Assembly (NCBI GenBank): GCA_902801845.1
Contig: CADCJW010000002.1
Coordinates: 163,510 to 227,509 of the forward strand
Source: an uncultured Eubacteriales bacterium
GTDB lineage: Bacteria > Bacillota > Clostridia > Christensenellales > CAG-138
Direction: 5' to 3'
Length of the DNA stretch: 64,000 nt
Position numbers and translations under genes: made by a program. Below, piece by piece: positions 17,341-25,159 of the stretch (positions are counted from its first letter, which is position 1; every line of letters starts with the position of its first letter). The notes beneath the pieces are model-generated. The model was given only the letters and a program-made list of their open reading frames with translations, ran no database searches and had not been told where the DNA came from.

Positions 17341-17634
17341 TCAAACCTCTTTAGAAACCGCCTCCAGCAGCTCCTGCAGGAGGCTTTTGTTTTCCATCTC
17401 CGTCACCAAAAGCATCTGCTTCCCGCCGGGATAGGGCAGCTCCCGGGGGGCGTCGGGCAGCAGGGCCCGGGCCGACTTGGTGGCCTTGATCAACAGCCGA
17501 TCGTCGTAGATGCCGCCCACCACCTTGTTGCGGCAGTAGATAAGGTACTCCCCCATCATGGGTCGGCAGCGAAGGCCCTCCACGCCGGAGAGCTGTTCCA
17601 AAACGTACTCCAAATACTCCTTGCTGGACGCCAT
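17341..17634 (-). CDS. TfoX/Sxy N-terminal domain protein
   Basis: This 97-residue protein matches the TfoX N-terminal domain: RCRPMMGEYLIYCRNKVVGGIYDDRLLIKA (in two parts, residues about 22-52) and a Pro-rich LLPDAPRELPYPGGKQML. In Firmicutes the domain occurs as a stand-alone small protein whose role is unclear; it is not evidence of competence by itself. It begins 1 nt after the AlkD-like gene stop, so they form a two-gene operon. Confidence 0.85.
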   Translation of the reverse strand: MASSKEYLEYVLEQLSGVEGLRCRPMMGEYLIYCRNKVVGGIYDDRLLIKATKSARALLPDAPRELPYPGGKQMLLVTEMENKSLLQELLEAVSKEV

Positions 17635-17635
17635 G

Positions 17636-18328
17636 CTATCTGCTCCTTTTCCGAAGGCCCTTCAAATATGCCTTCTGCTCGGCCGTGATCCGGTAGCTCT
17701 CCACCGCCTTTTGGATGGCCTTGTTGTGGGTCCAGGGATCCAGATCCCCCCGCTCCAGATAGGGCACCGCAGCCTCGTACCGCTTGGCCAGGGCCGTGGC
17801 GAAGAACCAGGCCCGCATCATGTTCACGTAGTATTCTTCGGAGCGGAGGTCCGCCACCGTTTGCAAATAGGCCGGGTCAAAATCCTCGTCGAGGAAGTGC
17901 TCCATCAGCATCCCCACCCCGAAGCGGACGGGGTAGGTGTCCCCGGAGCCGATCCATCGCCGGATGGCGGGCAGCAGCTCCTGCCGGTGCTTTTTGAACA
18001 CCTTGGGGGAGAGCTGATCCGAGGTGGCCCAGTTGTCGACATAGGGCAGGAACCGGTCCACCTCCCGAAGGCATCTATCGAAATCCTTCATCTCCGAAAG
18101 GAGAAAAGCATGGAGCTGGGTCTCGTCGAAATAGGCATGGGGCAGGGCCTGCAAAAACTCGTCGATCTCGGGCCGCTTCCCCAACGCCTTCGCATAGGCC
18201 CGCAGGGCCGGGGTCCGAACGCCGATCATCCGTTCCGGCGCCACGTTGGGGATGAGCTTCCCTTGAAACTCCCGATAGCCCTCATCCCGGAGCCGAAAGA
18301 GCTCTTCTTCGATTTCCCGTACGATCAT
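17636..18328 (-). CDS. DNA alkylation repair protein (AlkD-like)
   Basis: This 230-residue all-helical HEAT-like protein matches the AlkC/AlkD family. Visible family positions are GVRTPALRAYAKAL (about 37-50), VDNWATSDQLSPK (about 97-109), SGDTYPVRFGVGMLMEHF (about 126-143) and ATALAKRYEAA near 178. Members remove bulky or cationic alkyl adducts from DNA. It heads an operon with the TfoX-like gene. Confidence 0.92.
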   Translation of the reverse strand: MIVREIEEELFRLRDEGYREFQGKLIPNVAPERMIGVRTPALRAYAKALGKRPEIDEFLQALPHAYFDETQLHAFLLSEMKDFDRCLREVDRFLPYVDNWATSDQLSPKVFKKHRQELLPAIRRWIGSGDTYPVRFGVGMLMEHFLDEDFDPAYLQTVADLRSEEYYVNMMRAWFFATALAKRYEAAVPYLERGDLDPWTHNKAIQKAVESYRITAEQKAYLKGLRKRSR

Positions 18329-18343
18329 GTTTCCCCTCCCGTT

Positions 18344-18374
18344 GAAAAACGGCGCCGGGTTATCTTCCGGCGCC
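18344..18374 (-). terminator. Intrinsic terminator of the NlpC/P60 gene
   Basis: GGCGCCGG and CCGGCGCC form a perfect 8-bp stem with an 8-nt loop, followed on the minus strand by GTTTTTC. It ends the NlpC/P60 transcript just before the AlkD-like gene. Confidence 0.85.
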
Positions 18375-18389
18375 CTTTGTTTGTGTTTA

Positions 18390-20453
18390 TCAGTCGTAGA
18401 TCCGGTAGGCCATGAGGAAGTGCTGCTTCCAGTAGCTGCCGGAAAGGACGGAGCTGGTGATGCGCACCTGCCCCGCGCCGGAGCTGGCGTCGATCATCCG
18501 GCCGCCGCCCAGGTAGATGCCCACATGGCCTGTGGCCATGGAGTTGCCCTTGAAGACCAGGATGTCGCCCCGCTGGATGCTGCCGATGCTGGTGATCCGC
18601 TTGTAGCGGCCGGTGGTGCGCCAGGCCCGGCTGGTGAGATAGCCGCCGCTGAAGCCGGCCTTCTTCATGCAGTAATAGACGAAGCCGGAGCAGTCGAACT
18701 TGTTGGGGCCCTTGGCGCCGCCGGAGTAGGGGCAGCCGATGCAGCTTTCCGCAATGGCGATCAGCTTTTCTACGCCCTTCTTGTTGGTTGTGCTGACCGG
18801 TTTGGGCGTAGTTTTGGAAGGCGCCTTGGTGGTGGTCTTGGGCTTGGCGGTGGTCTTTTTCCCGGGCTTGGGGGTGACCTTGGAGGTCTTGGAAGTCTTC
18901 GTGGGCTTCTTGGTGGTCTTGGGCTTGGCGGTGGGCTTGGGCGTGGCCTTCACGGCCGCCTTCCTGGCGGAGGAGCTGTTCAGCTTCTCCAACGTCTTGG
19001 GGCCCACGGTGCCGTCGGCGGAAAGGCCGTTGCGGCGCTGGAACTCCTCCACGGCGTCCTCCGTGGCCTCGCCGTAATAGCCGTTGACCTGGGCGTTGGA
19101 GGTGAGATACCCCAGGGCCTTGAGGCGCTTCTGCACCGCCTTGACCTCGCTCCCCTTCATGCCCAGCTTCAGGGTGTAGGACTTGGCCTCCTTGGAATCC
19201 ATGGCGGCCATGGTGGTGGGGCCCAGACACCCGTCGGGGGTCAGGTCGTTGTTGTCCTGGAACTTGCGGATGGCGGTGATGGTGGCGTCGTCCATCTTGC
19301 CCTTGACCTTGTAGCTGGAGGCAAGATAGCCCAGCTTCTTCAGCCGCTCCTGATAGGTGGCGATGGTCTCGTTCACCTCGCCCCGGGAGAAGAAGTTGCC
19401 CACCACCTCGTCGGCGTAGAGCACGTCCACGGTGTCGTGACCCACCTTGCCGTCGCTTTCGATGCCGTTGGCCTTCTGGAACTCCTCCACGGCGGCCTGG
19501 GTCTTTTCCCCGAAGCTGCCGGTGATGAAGTTTTTGCCCAGATAGCCCAGCTCGTAGAGACGGGTCTGGATCTCCGTCACGTCGTCGCCCTCGTCGCCGT
19601 TCTGCATGACGTAGGCGCCGGCGCCCTCGTTCATGAGCAGCAGCCAGGTCCCCTCCCCCAGCTGGCCGTCGGGGTTCAGGTCATTATGCCGCTGGAAGCG
19701 GACCAGGGCCGCCTCGGTGATGCTGCCGAAATGCTCCGTGGGCTCGTCGCTCTCCATGTAGCCCAGCTCCATGAGCCGGGTCTGGACCACGGCGATGGTG
19801 GGGGAATCGTCCCCCTTCTTTAAAATCTGATCCTGCAGGGGCTCCGGGATGGGACTGGGCGAGGGCGCCTCCGTGGGCGCTTCCGTCACCACCGCCACGG
19901 GCAGGGTCCCCACGTCGGGGGTGGCCTCCGCCTCCAGCATGGCGGTCCGGGACACATGGGCGCTGACCATGAGGGCGATGATGAGCAGCAGCAGTGAGCC
20001 GCTCACCGCGCCGATGCCGATCTGCATGGCCTTGTTCAAACCCTTGAAGCGGGCGACCAGATAGGAACAACCCGCCTTGATCCTGTTGCCCAGGAAGATG
20101 AGGCCCGGCTTCATCCGCTGCCACAGCTTTTTGAGCAGGGGGCCCAAAACCTTCCAGACGGCCCGGGCGGCCACGGCGATCCCATGGCCGATCTTTTGGC
20201 AGGTGGGGCCGATGACGGTCCAGATCTTCAGGAAGAAGGCGGCCACGGAGTCGAAGGCGCCCCGGACACCCCGGCAAAACCGGTTTCTGCCTTCCACGAA
20301 CCTGGCCCGAGCCGGCTCCGATCTCTTATATGCCCTGCGCAACGCCCGGCGCAGCCCCCGGCGACCCTTCTTCCTCCCAGACTTGGGGGTCGCCTCGGCG
20401 GATGGCTCCTGCTCCGGCTCGATGTTCAGTTTTTCGTTCGTTTCTTGGTCCAT
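18390..20453 (-). CDS. Membrane-anchored NlpC/P60 wall hydrolase with four peptidoglycan-binding repeats
   Basis: This 687-residue protein has a basic N-terminal tail, one clear TM (about 146-166), four PG_binding_1 repeats (about 205-470, each with an LxxLGY and a later DGxxGxxT), a Lys/Thr/Pro-rich linker (about 470-558), and a C-terminal NlpC/P60 domain. The catalytic Cys is in FDCSGFVYYC and the His in GHVGIYLGGGRMID. It should cleave peptide stems of peptidoglycan on the outer membrane face. I start at MDQETNEKL, with AGAGG 10 nt upstream; the frame extends 14 codons further. It is a single-gene unit with its own promoter and terminator. Confidence 0.92.
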   Translation of the reverse strand: MDQETNEKLNIEPEQEPSAEATPKSGRKKGRRGLRRALRRAYKRSEPARARFVEGRNRFCRGVRGAFDSVAAFFLKIWTVIGPTCQKIGHGIAVAARAVWKVLGPLLKKLWQRMKPGLIFLGNRIKAGCSYLVARFKGLNKAMQIGIGAVSGSLLLLIIALMVSAHVSRTAMLEAEATPDVGTLPVAVVTEAPTEAPSPSPIPEPLQDQILKKGDDSPTIAVVQTRLMELGYMESDEPTEHFGSITEAALVRFQRHNDLNPDGQLGEGTWLLLMNEGAGAYVMQNGDEGDDVTEIQTRLYELGYLGKNFITGSFGEKTQAAVEEFQKANGIESDGKVGHDTVDVLYADEVVGNFFSRGEVNETIATYQERLKKLGYLASSYKVKGKMDDATITAIRKFQDNNDLTPDGCLGPTTMAAMDSKEAKSYTLKLGMKGSEVKAVQKRLKALGYLTSNAQVNGYYGEATEDAVEEFQRRNGLSADGTVGPKTLEKLNSSSARKAAVKATPKPTAKPKTTKKPTKTSKTSKVTPKPGKKTTAKPKTTTKAPSKTTPKPVSTTNKKGVEKLIAIAESCIGCPYSGGAKGPNKFDCSGFVYYCMKKAGFSGGYLTSRAWRTTGRYKRITSIGSIQRGDILVFKGNSMATGHVGIYLGGGRMIDASSGAGQVRITSSVLSGSYWKQHFLMAYRIYD

Positions 20454-20494
20454 ACCGTGAATACCTCTATGGAAACCCATTATTCGATGGTACA

Positions 20495-20523
20495 ATTCTA
20501 CCTGAGCCGCCCCGTTTTTTCAA
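20495..20523 (-). promoter_or_regulatory. Promoter of the NlpC/P60 gene
   Basis: On the minus strand TTGAAA (20518-20523), 17 bp and TAGAAT (20495-20500) form the promoter. It diverges from the promoter at 20628 about 105 bp away. Confidence 0.7.
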
Positions 20524-20627
20524 CCGTCTCATCCCGGCAAGGTGCGAAAAAACCGTGTCCGAAGTGTAAATTATCTGTTCGGCGGGAAGGGGAAATGTAA
20601 CCTTTTGGCAGTTTTTAGGCCATTTTC

Positions 20628-20655
20628 TTGAATTTTGCAGGGAAGATGGTATACT
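20628..20655 (+). promoter_or_regulatory. Promoter only 6 nt upstream of an ATG
   Basis: TTGAAT (20628-20633), 16 bp and TATACT (20650-20655) form the promoter. Transcription would start at or next to the ATG at 20662, so the mRNA would have no 5' leader and no ribosome binding site. Confidence 0.6.
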
Positions 20656-20661
20656 TTGGGT

Positions 20662-21360
20662 ATGGAAACTTCGAAACAGACCGAAACGAAGAAAAAGCTG
20701 AAGTCCGCCGCCATCAAGGCCGCGGGGACGGTGACCGCCGCCGGGATGCTGCTGAACGCCACGGTGGAGCCGGAGGAGCTCTTGACCAGCAAGGAGCAGA
20801 AGGCCGAAAGCGCCAGCGCCGCCCATATCGAGACCGCCAAGGCCCCCACCTATACCGTGAAGGGCAGGAAGGCGGAGCCCGCCCCTGCCCCCGCCCCCAC
20901 CAAAGGGGAGCTGATCCGGGAGAGGATCATCGCCCTGCCCGCGCCGGTGAAGGGGCTCGTGCTGCTGCCGCTCTGGACGGTGGGCGCCATCGCCAACTTC
21001 GCCCTGTCCGCCCTGCTGAGCCTGTTCATGAAGGTGTTCGGCGGGTCCGTGCTCACGTTCCTGTTCCAGTTCGCCCTTATTTTCGGCCTCTTTGCTTTGG
21101 CGCTGAAGCTCCTGTTCCCCAACCGGAAGCTGAAGGAGCTGCTGACGAAGAGGAACCTTCTCGGGATGGCCGTGGCCGCCCTGATCCTCACCACAGCGGA
21201 CATGCTCCTCAAAACCTGGTACGAGCCCTATGAAAAGGTGCGGTCCCTGATCCTGCTGGTGCTGGCCCTCGTCCTCCTGTCCCTTTTAGCCTGGCGCATC
21301 CTATATAAAAGGAAAAAGCCTGAGCCGGAGGCCCAGGAAGCCGTGTACGAGATCGTTTAG
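20662..21360 (+). CDS. Hypothetical membrane protein, candidate leaderless gene
   Basis: This protein of 232 residues is not one I recognise. A charged N-terminus (METSKQTETKKKLKSA) precedes a short hydrophobic patch near 22-30, an Ala/Pro/Lys-rich linker (about 40-78), and four TM segments (about 103-123, 130-153, 167-187, 195-213), ending in a basic tail. There is no SD before the ATG; the promoter -10 ends 6 nt upstream. If the mRNA is not leaderless, MLLNATVEPEE 25 codons in is the next ATG. It converges with the CoA-transferase across a repeat element. Confidence 0.75.
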   Translation: METSKQTETKKKLKSAAIKAAGTVTAAGMLLNATVEPEELLTSKEQKAESASAAHIETAKAPTYTVKGRKAEPAPAPAPTKGELIRERIIALPAPVKGLVLLPLWTVGAIANFALSALLSLFMKVFGGSVLTFLFQFALIFGLFALALKLLFPNRKLKELLTKRNLLGMAVAALILTTADMLLKTWYEPYEKVRSLILLVLALVLLSLLAWRILYKRKKPEPEAQEAVYEIV

Positions 21361-21383
21361 AGGAAGGAATAAAAGCGGACGAT

Positions 21384-21512
21384 CTTTCTTGCAAGAAAGG
21401 TGGTCCCAAAGAACTTTACTTGGGGAGTATGGCTTAGCTGTACTCCCCAATATTCTCCTTAGGCTTTTCTTTTTCCGCCGCTTTTTCTTTTCACCTGAAA
21501 AGAAAAAGCGGC
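21384..21512 (-). repeat. Compound intergenic stem-loop element, copy 2 (full, reversed)
   Basis: Read on the minus strand it has stem A (21477-21512, 16 bp, perfect), box AAAAAGAAAAGCC, central stem TTGGGGAGTA/TACTCCCCAA (21420-21429 and 21441-21450), box AAAGTTCTTTGG (21406-21417) and a shorter stem C CTTTCTT/AAGAAAG (21384-21399). It separates two convergent genes. Confidence 0.9.
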
Positions 21513-21523
21513 AAAAGAAGACT

Positions 21524-22858
21524 TTATCGTTTGTTGGACTGCCGCCAGATGTTCTGCTTCTCGGCGGCGGCGATGAGCTCCTCCCGGTAGGCGGGGTGGG
21601 CCAGGTCCACCAGCATGGCCGCCCGCTCCCAGGTGGTCCGGCCCACCAGGTTCCGGACGCCGTACTCCGTGACCACATAGTAGGTTTCGCTGCGGGGCGT
21701 GGTGACGATGTCGCCGCCGAAGTGAGGCACGATGCGGGAGTGCATCTGTCCCTTCTTGTCCGTATAGGTGGAGGTCAGGCAGATGAAGGCCTTGCCGCCC
21801 TTGGATTTGGCGGCGCCGGTCATGAAGTCCAGCTGGCCGCCGGTGCCGGAGATGTGCCTTGTGCCGGAGCTTTCGGCGGACACCTGGCCGTACAGATCCA
21901 GGGCGATGCAGTTGTTGATGGCCACCATGTTGTCGATGGCGCCGATGAGCTCGGGGGAGTTCACGTACTCCAGGGGGCACACGGACAGGCCCGGGTTCCG
22001 ATCCATCCACTCGTAGAGCTTCTTCGTGCCGAAAGCCATGCCGAACATGCCCTTGTTCCGATGCATGTTGTTCCGGGCGTTGGTCAGCTTCCCGGCGGCG
22101 TATAGATCGTAGTAGGCATCGGAGCAGAGCTCCGTGTGCATGGAGAGGTCCTTGAGATCGGAGTTGGCGATCATGTTCCCCACGGAGTTGGGCATGGACC
22201 CGATGCCGAGCTGCAGACAGGACCCGTCCTTGATGTAGGGGACGATGCTGGCCGCGATCTTCTTGTCCAGCTCGCTGGGCTCCGGGATGGGCAGCTCGAA
22301 GAGGGGCTCGTGCTCCCCCTCCACCACGTAGTCCACCTGGGAGATATGGACCACCTCGTCGAACCCGCCGCAGAGCCAGGGCAGATGCTCGTTCACCTCC
22401 ACGATGACGATGTCCGCCTTGTCGATGATGCCCTTGCTGACGCCGGTGGAGCAGCTCAGATTGAAATAGCCGTGCTTGTCCATGGGCGTGACGCTGACCA
22501 TGGCCACGTTCACCGTGAGGAAGTGGGTGTAGTAGGGGACCACGTTGCGGAAGACCATGGGGATGAAGTTGCACAAGCCCCGATCGCACAGGCTCCGCTC
22601 GTAGCCGGAGCAGTGCCAGGAGTTGTAGATGAAGTGCTCCCGGGTGGGGTCGTTCTCCACGGTCTCCAGCCGGTTGAAGATCAGGTTGCCCCGGATCTTC
22701 ACGTCGAAGAGCTCGTCCCGGCGACGACTCAGGGCCCGATCCAGCAGGATGGGAAAGCCCAGCTGGGAGGTGTAGTCGATCCAGTCGCCGCTCTTCACAC
22801 ACTGAACGGCCTGCTCCGGGGTCCTAAGCTTGCTTCTGTACTCGCTGTAAAAGTCCAT
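21524..22858 (-). CDS. Acetyl-CoA hydrolase/transferase family CoA-transferase (butyryl-CoA:acetate type)
   Basis: This 444-residue protein begins MDFYSEYRSKLRTPEQAVQ, very like butyryl-CoA:acetate and 4-hydroxybutyrate CoA-transferases. It shows the family stretches NVAMVSVTPMDKHGYFN (about 110-126), LQLGIGSMPNSVGNMI (about 205-220), MHTELCSD with a conserved Glu (about 230) and YVVTEYGVRNLVGRT near 395-409. It would exchange CoA between an acyl-CoA and acetate in the cytosol, the last step of butyrate formation in many gut Clostridia. Family membership is firm; the acyl substrate is inferred. AAAGGAG lies 8 nt before the start. Confidence 0.88.
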   Translation of the reverse strand: MDFYSEYRSKLRTPEQAVQCVKSGDWIDYTSQLGFPILLDRALSRRRDELFDVKIRGNLIFNRLETVENDPTREHFIYNSWHCSGYERSLCDRGLCNFIPMVFRNVVPYYTHFLTVNVAMVSVTPMDKHGYFNLSCSTGVSKGIIDKADIVIVEVNEHLPWLCGGFDEVVHISQVDYVVEGEHEPLFELPIPEPSELDKKIAASIVPYIKDGSCLQLGIGSMPNSVGNMIANSDLKDLSMHTELCSDAYYDLYAAGKLTNARNNMHRNKGMFGMAFGTKKLYEWMDRNPGLSVCPLEYVNSPELIGAIDNMVAINNCIALDLYGQVSAESSGTRHISGTGGQLDFMTGAAKSKGGKAFICLTSTYTDKKGQMHSRIVPHFGGDIVTTPRSETYYVVTEYGVRNLVGRTTWERAAMLVDLAHPAYREELIAAAEKQNIWRQSNKR

Positions 22859-22892
22859 GGACGCGCTCCTTTATCCTAATTATGATAAATTG

Positions 22893-22921
22893 ATTATATC
22901 ATTCCACAAAGCCCTTGACAA
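22893..22921 (-). promoter_or_regulatory. Promoter of the CoA-transferase gene
   Basis: On the minus strand TTGTCA (22916-22921), 17 bp and a consensus TATAAT (22893-22898) form the promoter. Its -35 box lies on the same bases as the -35 of the divergent ABC operon, offset by 1 bp. Confidence 0.85.
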
Positions 22922-22943
22922 TTCCCATAGTCCGGTATATTAT
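22915..22943 (+). promoter_or_regulatory. Promoter of the GntR-linked ABC operon
   Basis: A consensus TTGACA (22915-22920), 17 bp and TATTAT (22938-22943) form the promoter. The downstream GntR-family product is a likely repressor of this site. Confidence 0.85.
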
Positions 22944-22985
22944 TGTGTACATCGAATATGCACAATATGCACAAGGAGGAAAACC

Positions 22986-23849
22986 ATGCATCTGTTGGAA
23001 GTGCGGGAGCTGGAAAAGCGATACCCCACCTTTACCTTGGACAAGGTGAGCTTTTCCCTGGAGCCCGGATACATCATGGGCTTCATCGGCCGGAACGGGG
23101 CCGGGAAGACCACCACCATGAAGGCCATGCTGAACCTCATCCACCGGGACGGCGGAGAGGTGTTCGTAAACGGCAAGTCCTTCTTCGAGAACGAGCGGGC
23201 CTGCAAGGGGGAGATCGGCTTCGTCATGGGCGAGTTCGACTGCTACAGGAACGCCACCCTGAAGACCATCACCGACGTGACCCGCCGCTTCTACCCCGAC
23301 TGGGACGAAACGGCCTACAAAAAGTACCTGGACCGCTTCGCCCTGGTGGAGGAAAAGAAGGTGAAGGAGCTCTCCGCGGGCATGCGGGTGAAGTACGCAT
23401 TGGCCCTGGCCCTCAGCCACAACGCCAGGCTCCTCATCCTGGACGAGCCCACCAGCGGTCTCGATCCCGTGTCCCGGGACGATCTTTTGGACGTGTTCCG
23501 GGACCTCATCGAGGATGGCAGCCGCAGCATCCTCTTCTCCACCCACATCATCTCGGACCTGGAGAAGTGCGCGGACTACATCACCTACATCAAGGGCGGG
23601 AAGATCCTTGCCTCCACGGACGTGATCTCCTTTAGAGAGAGCTACCGGCTGGTATCCGGGGACCGGGAGCATCTGGAGGTGCGTCGGCCCAAGCTCATCG
23701 GCTGCAAGGAGCACGCCTTCGGCTTCACGGGCCTCATCCGGGCGGAGGACGAGGCGGCCTTCCAAAGCTGCAAGATCGCCCCGGCGGATCTCGAATCCAT
23801 CATGATCTACACCGAACAGGAGGATAGCCATGAAACAGCTGTTTTATAA
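22986..23849 (+). CDS. ABC transporter ATP-binding protein (YtrB-like)
   Basis: This 287-residue single ABC ATPase has Walker A GRNGAGKTTTMKAM (about 36-49), signature ELSAGMRVKYALALAL (about 131-146), Walker B LLILDEPTSGLDP (about 151-163) and the H-loop FSTHI. The C-terminal 60 residues extend beyond the ABC core. It works with the next gene, an ABC-2-type permease, and the following GntR regulator, like the Bacillus ytr locus (YtrA/YtrB), which responds to wall stress. The start has AAGGAGG 6 nt upstream; an open frame extends 43 codons further up through the promoter. Confidence 0.92.
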   Translation: MHLLEVRELEKRYPTFTLDKVSFSLEPGYIMGFIGRNGAGKTTTMKAMLNLIHRDGGEVFVNGKSFFENERACKGEIGFVMGEFDCYRNATLKTITDVTRRFYPDWDETAYKKYLDRFALVEEKKVKELSAGMRVKYALALALSHNARLLILDEPTSGLDPVSRDDLLDVFRDLIEDGSRSILFSTHIISDLEKCADYITYIKGGKILASTDVISFRESYRLVSGDREHLEVRRPKLIGCKEHAFGFTGLIRAEDEAAFQSCKIAPADLESIMIYTEQEDSHETAVL

Positions 23850-24513
23850 GGAACTGAAGCTCTGCCTGCCGCTACAGGTGCCCCTGTTCTTCCTCTTCGC
23901 GGCCATGCTGTTCATCCCCGCCTACCCGTATCTCGTGGCCTGCTTCTTCACCTGCAACAGCATCTACTACATGTTCAACCAGAGCGTGGGCAACAACGAC
24001 CTGCTGTTCACCGCCCTGCTGCCTGTGCCCAAGGAGCAGGTGGTGAAGGCCCGGGTCCGGTTCACGGTGGCCATCCAGATGGTCATGTTCCTGCTGCTGG
24101 TCCCCATGATCTTCGTGAACCATAAGCTGGTCCCCCAGGGGAACCCGGCGGGCACCGACGGGAGCCTCACTTTCCTGGCCGCGGCCTTGGTGCTGTTCAC
24201 CGTGTTCAACGCCGTGTTCATCCCCGCCTTCTACCGGGACGAGACCAAGTCCGGCAAAAACTTCCTCGTCAGCACCATCGCCGTCTTCGTCTGGATCATC
24301 CTCTGGGAGGGCTTCATGATCACCAGCGCCGCCGCTCAGGCTCAGGTGCCCTTCTTCCGCTGGGTGGCGGAGAATTTGGACGCCTTCCCGGCCACCGCCG
24401 GGGCCTGGCGGATCCAGCTCATCGCCCTGGCCGCAGGCGCCTTGATCTACGGTCTCGGCACCTTCCTCGTGAGCCGCAAGGCCGTCCGTATCTTCGAGCA
24501 GGTGGACCTTTGA
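23830..24513 (+). CDS. ABC-2 type permease (DUF/ABC2_membrane_5-like)
   Basis: This 227-residue membrane protein has six hydrophobic segments (about 15-32, 33-52, 75-95, 113-135, 150-172, 190-212). It is the membrane partner of the preceding ATPase, whose gene it overlaps by 20 nt. NQSVGNNDLLFTALLPVPKEQVVKAR near residues 50-75 is typical of small ABC-2 permeases in GntR-linked operons. The substrate is unknown; export of an antimicrobial peptide or wall-active compound is the usual guess. Confidence 0.88.
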   Translation: MKQLFYKELKLCLPLQVPLFFLFAAMLFIPAYPYLVACFFTCNSIYYMFNQSVGNNDLLFTALLPVPKEQVVKARVRFTVAIQMVMFLLLVPMIFVNHKLVPQGNPAGTDGSLTFLAAALVLFTVFNAVFIPAFYRDETKSGKNFLVSTIAVFVWIILWEGFMITSAAAQAQVPFFRWVAENLDAFPATAGAWRIQLIALAAGALIYGLGTFLVSRKAVRIFEQVDL

Positions 24514-24893
24514 TGGACCTGTTCCTCTCCGGCAGCTCGCCGCTCCCCATCTATCAGCAGCTCTTCGACCAGCTCTGCGGCCAGATCCTGGACGGGCGAT
24601 TGAAGAGCGGCGACGCCCTGCCCCCCATCCGCACGGTGGCCAAGGAGCTCTCCATCAGCGTCATCCCCGTGAAGCGGGCCTGGGAGGAGCTGGAAGCGGC
24701 GGGCTTCATCGAAAGCTTCGTGGGCCGGGGCTGCTTCATCGCGCCCATGAGCGCCGACAAGCTCCAGCGGCTCAAGCGCGCCATGGCGGCGGACAAGCTC
24801 TCCGACGCCGCGGCCTACTGCAAGGGCATGGGGCTGAGCCTCGCCGAGGCGGAGGGGCTGCTGGGGGAGGCGTGGAGATCGGCGAAGGAGTGA
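24513..24893 (+). CDS. GntR-family regulator (YtrA subfamily)
   Basis: This 126-residue protein has an N-terminal winged helix: PIYQQLFDQLCGQILDGRLKSGDALPPIRTVAKEL... and the wing FVGRGCFIAP, followed by a short C-terminal helical region instead of a large effector domain, as in YtrA. ATG overlaps the permease TGA (TGATG). It is the last gene of the operon and probably represses the promoter at 22915. Its stop codon is embedded in the first repeat unit of the hairpin array that follows. Confidence 0.92.
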   Translation: MDLFLSGSSPLPIYQQLFDQLCGQILDGRLKSGDALPPIRTVAKELSISVIPVKRAWEELEAAGFIESFVGRGCFIAPMSADKLQRLKRAMAADKLSDAAAYCKGMGLSLAEAEGLLGEAWRSAKE

Positions 24894-25070
24894 TGTTGGT
24901 GCTGACGCACCAGTGATGTTGGGCTCCGCCCAGTGATGTACCGCTGCACGGCGTGATGTATGGCCCCAGAGCGGCCAAGATATCCTGCGAAGCACACATC
25001 GCTTTGCCGCCAGGCAATACATCACTTGCCGCAGGCATGCATCACTTTGCCGTCAGGCAATACATCACTT
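24890..25070. repeat. Hairpin array 1 (GTGATGT linker)
   Basis: Four GTGATGT linkers alternate with small hairpins (TGGTGC/GCACCA, TGGGC/GCCCA, CCG/CGG, TGGCC/GGCCA). After a core containing AGATATCC (24979-24986) come linkers in the opposite orientation (ACATCGC, ACATCAC, ATCAC, ACATCAC) alternating with TTGCC/GGCAA hairpins. The array fills the gap between the GntR stop and the MATE promoter. No coding gene is credible here. Confidence 0.9.
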
Positions 25071-25075
25071 TATTA

Positions 25076-25104
25076 TTGACGGCCCATAGAAAACGTGATA
25101 CCTT
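25076..25104 (+). promoter_or_regulatory. Promoter of the MATE pair
   Basis: TTGACG (25076-25081), 17 bp and TACCTT (25099-25104) form the promoter. It begins 5 bp after the last unit of hairpin array 1. Confidence 0.7.
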
Positions 25105-25159
25105 ATCCATAGCGCCCCTGATCCCAAGCGGTCAGGGGATTGTTTTCGAGGGGTGGGAC

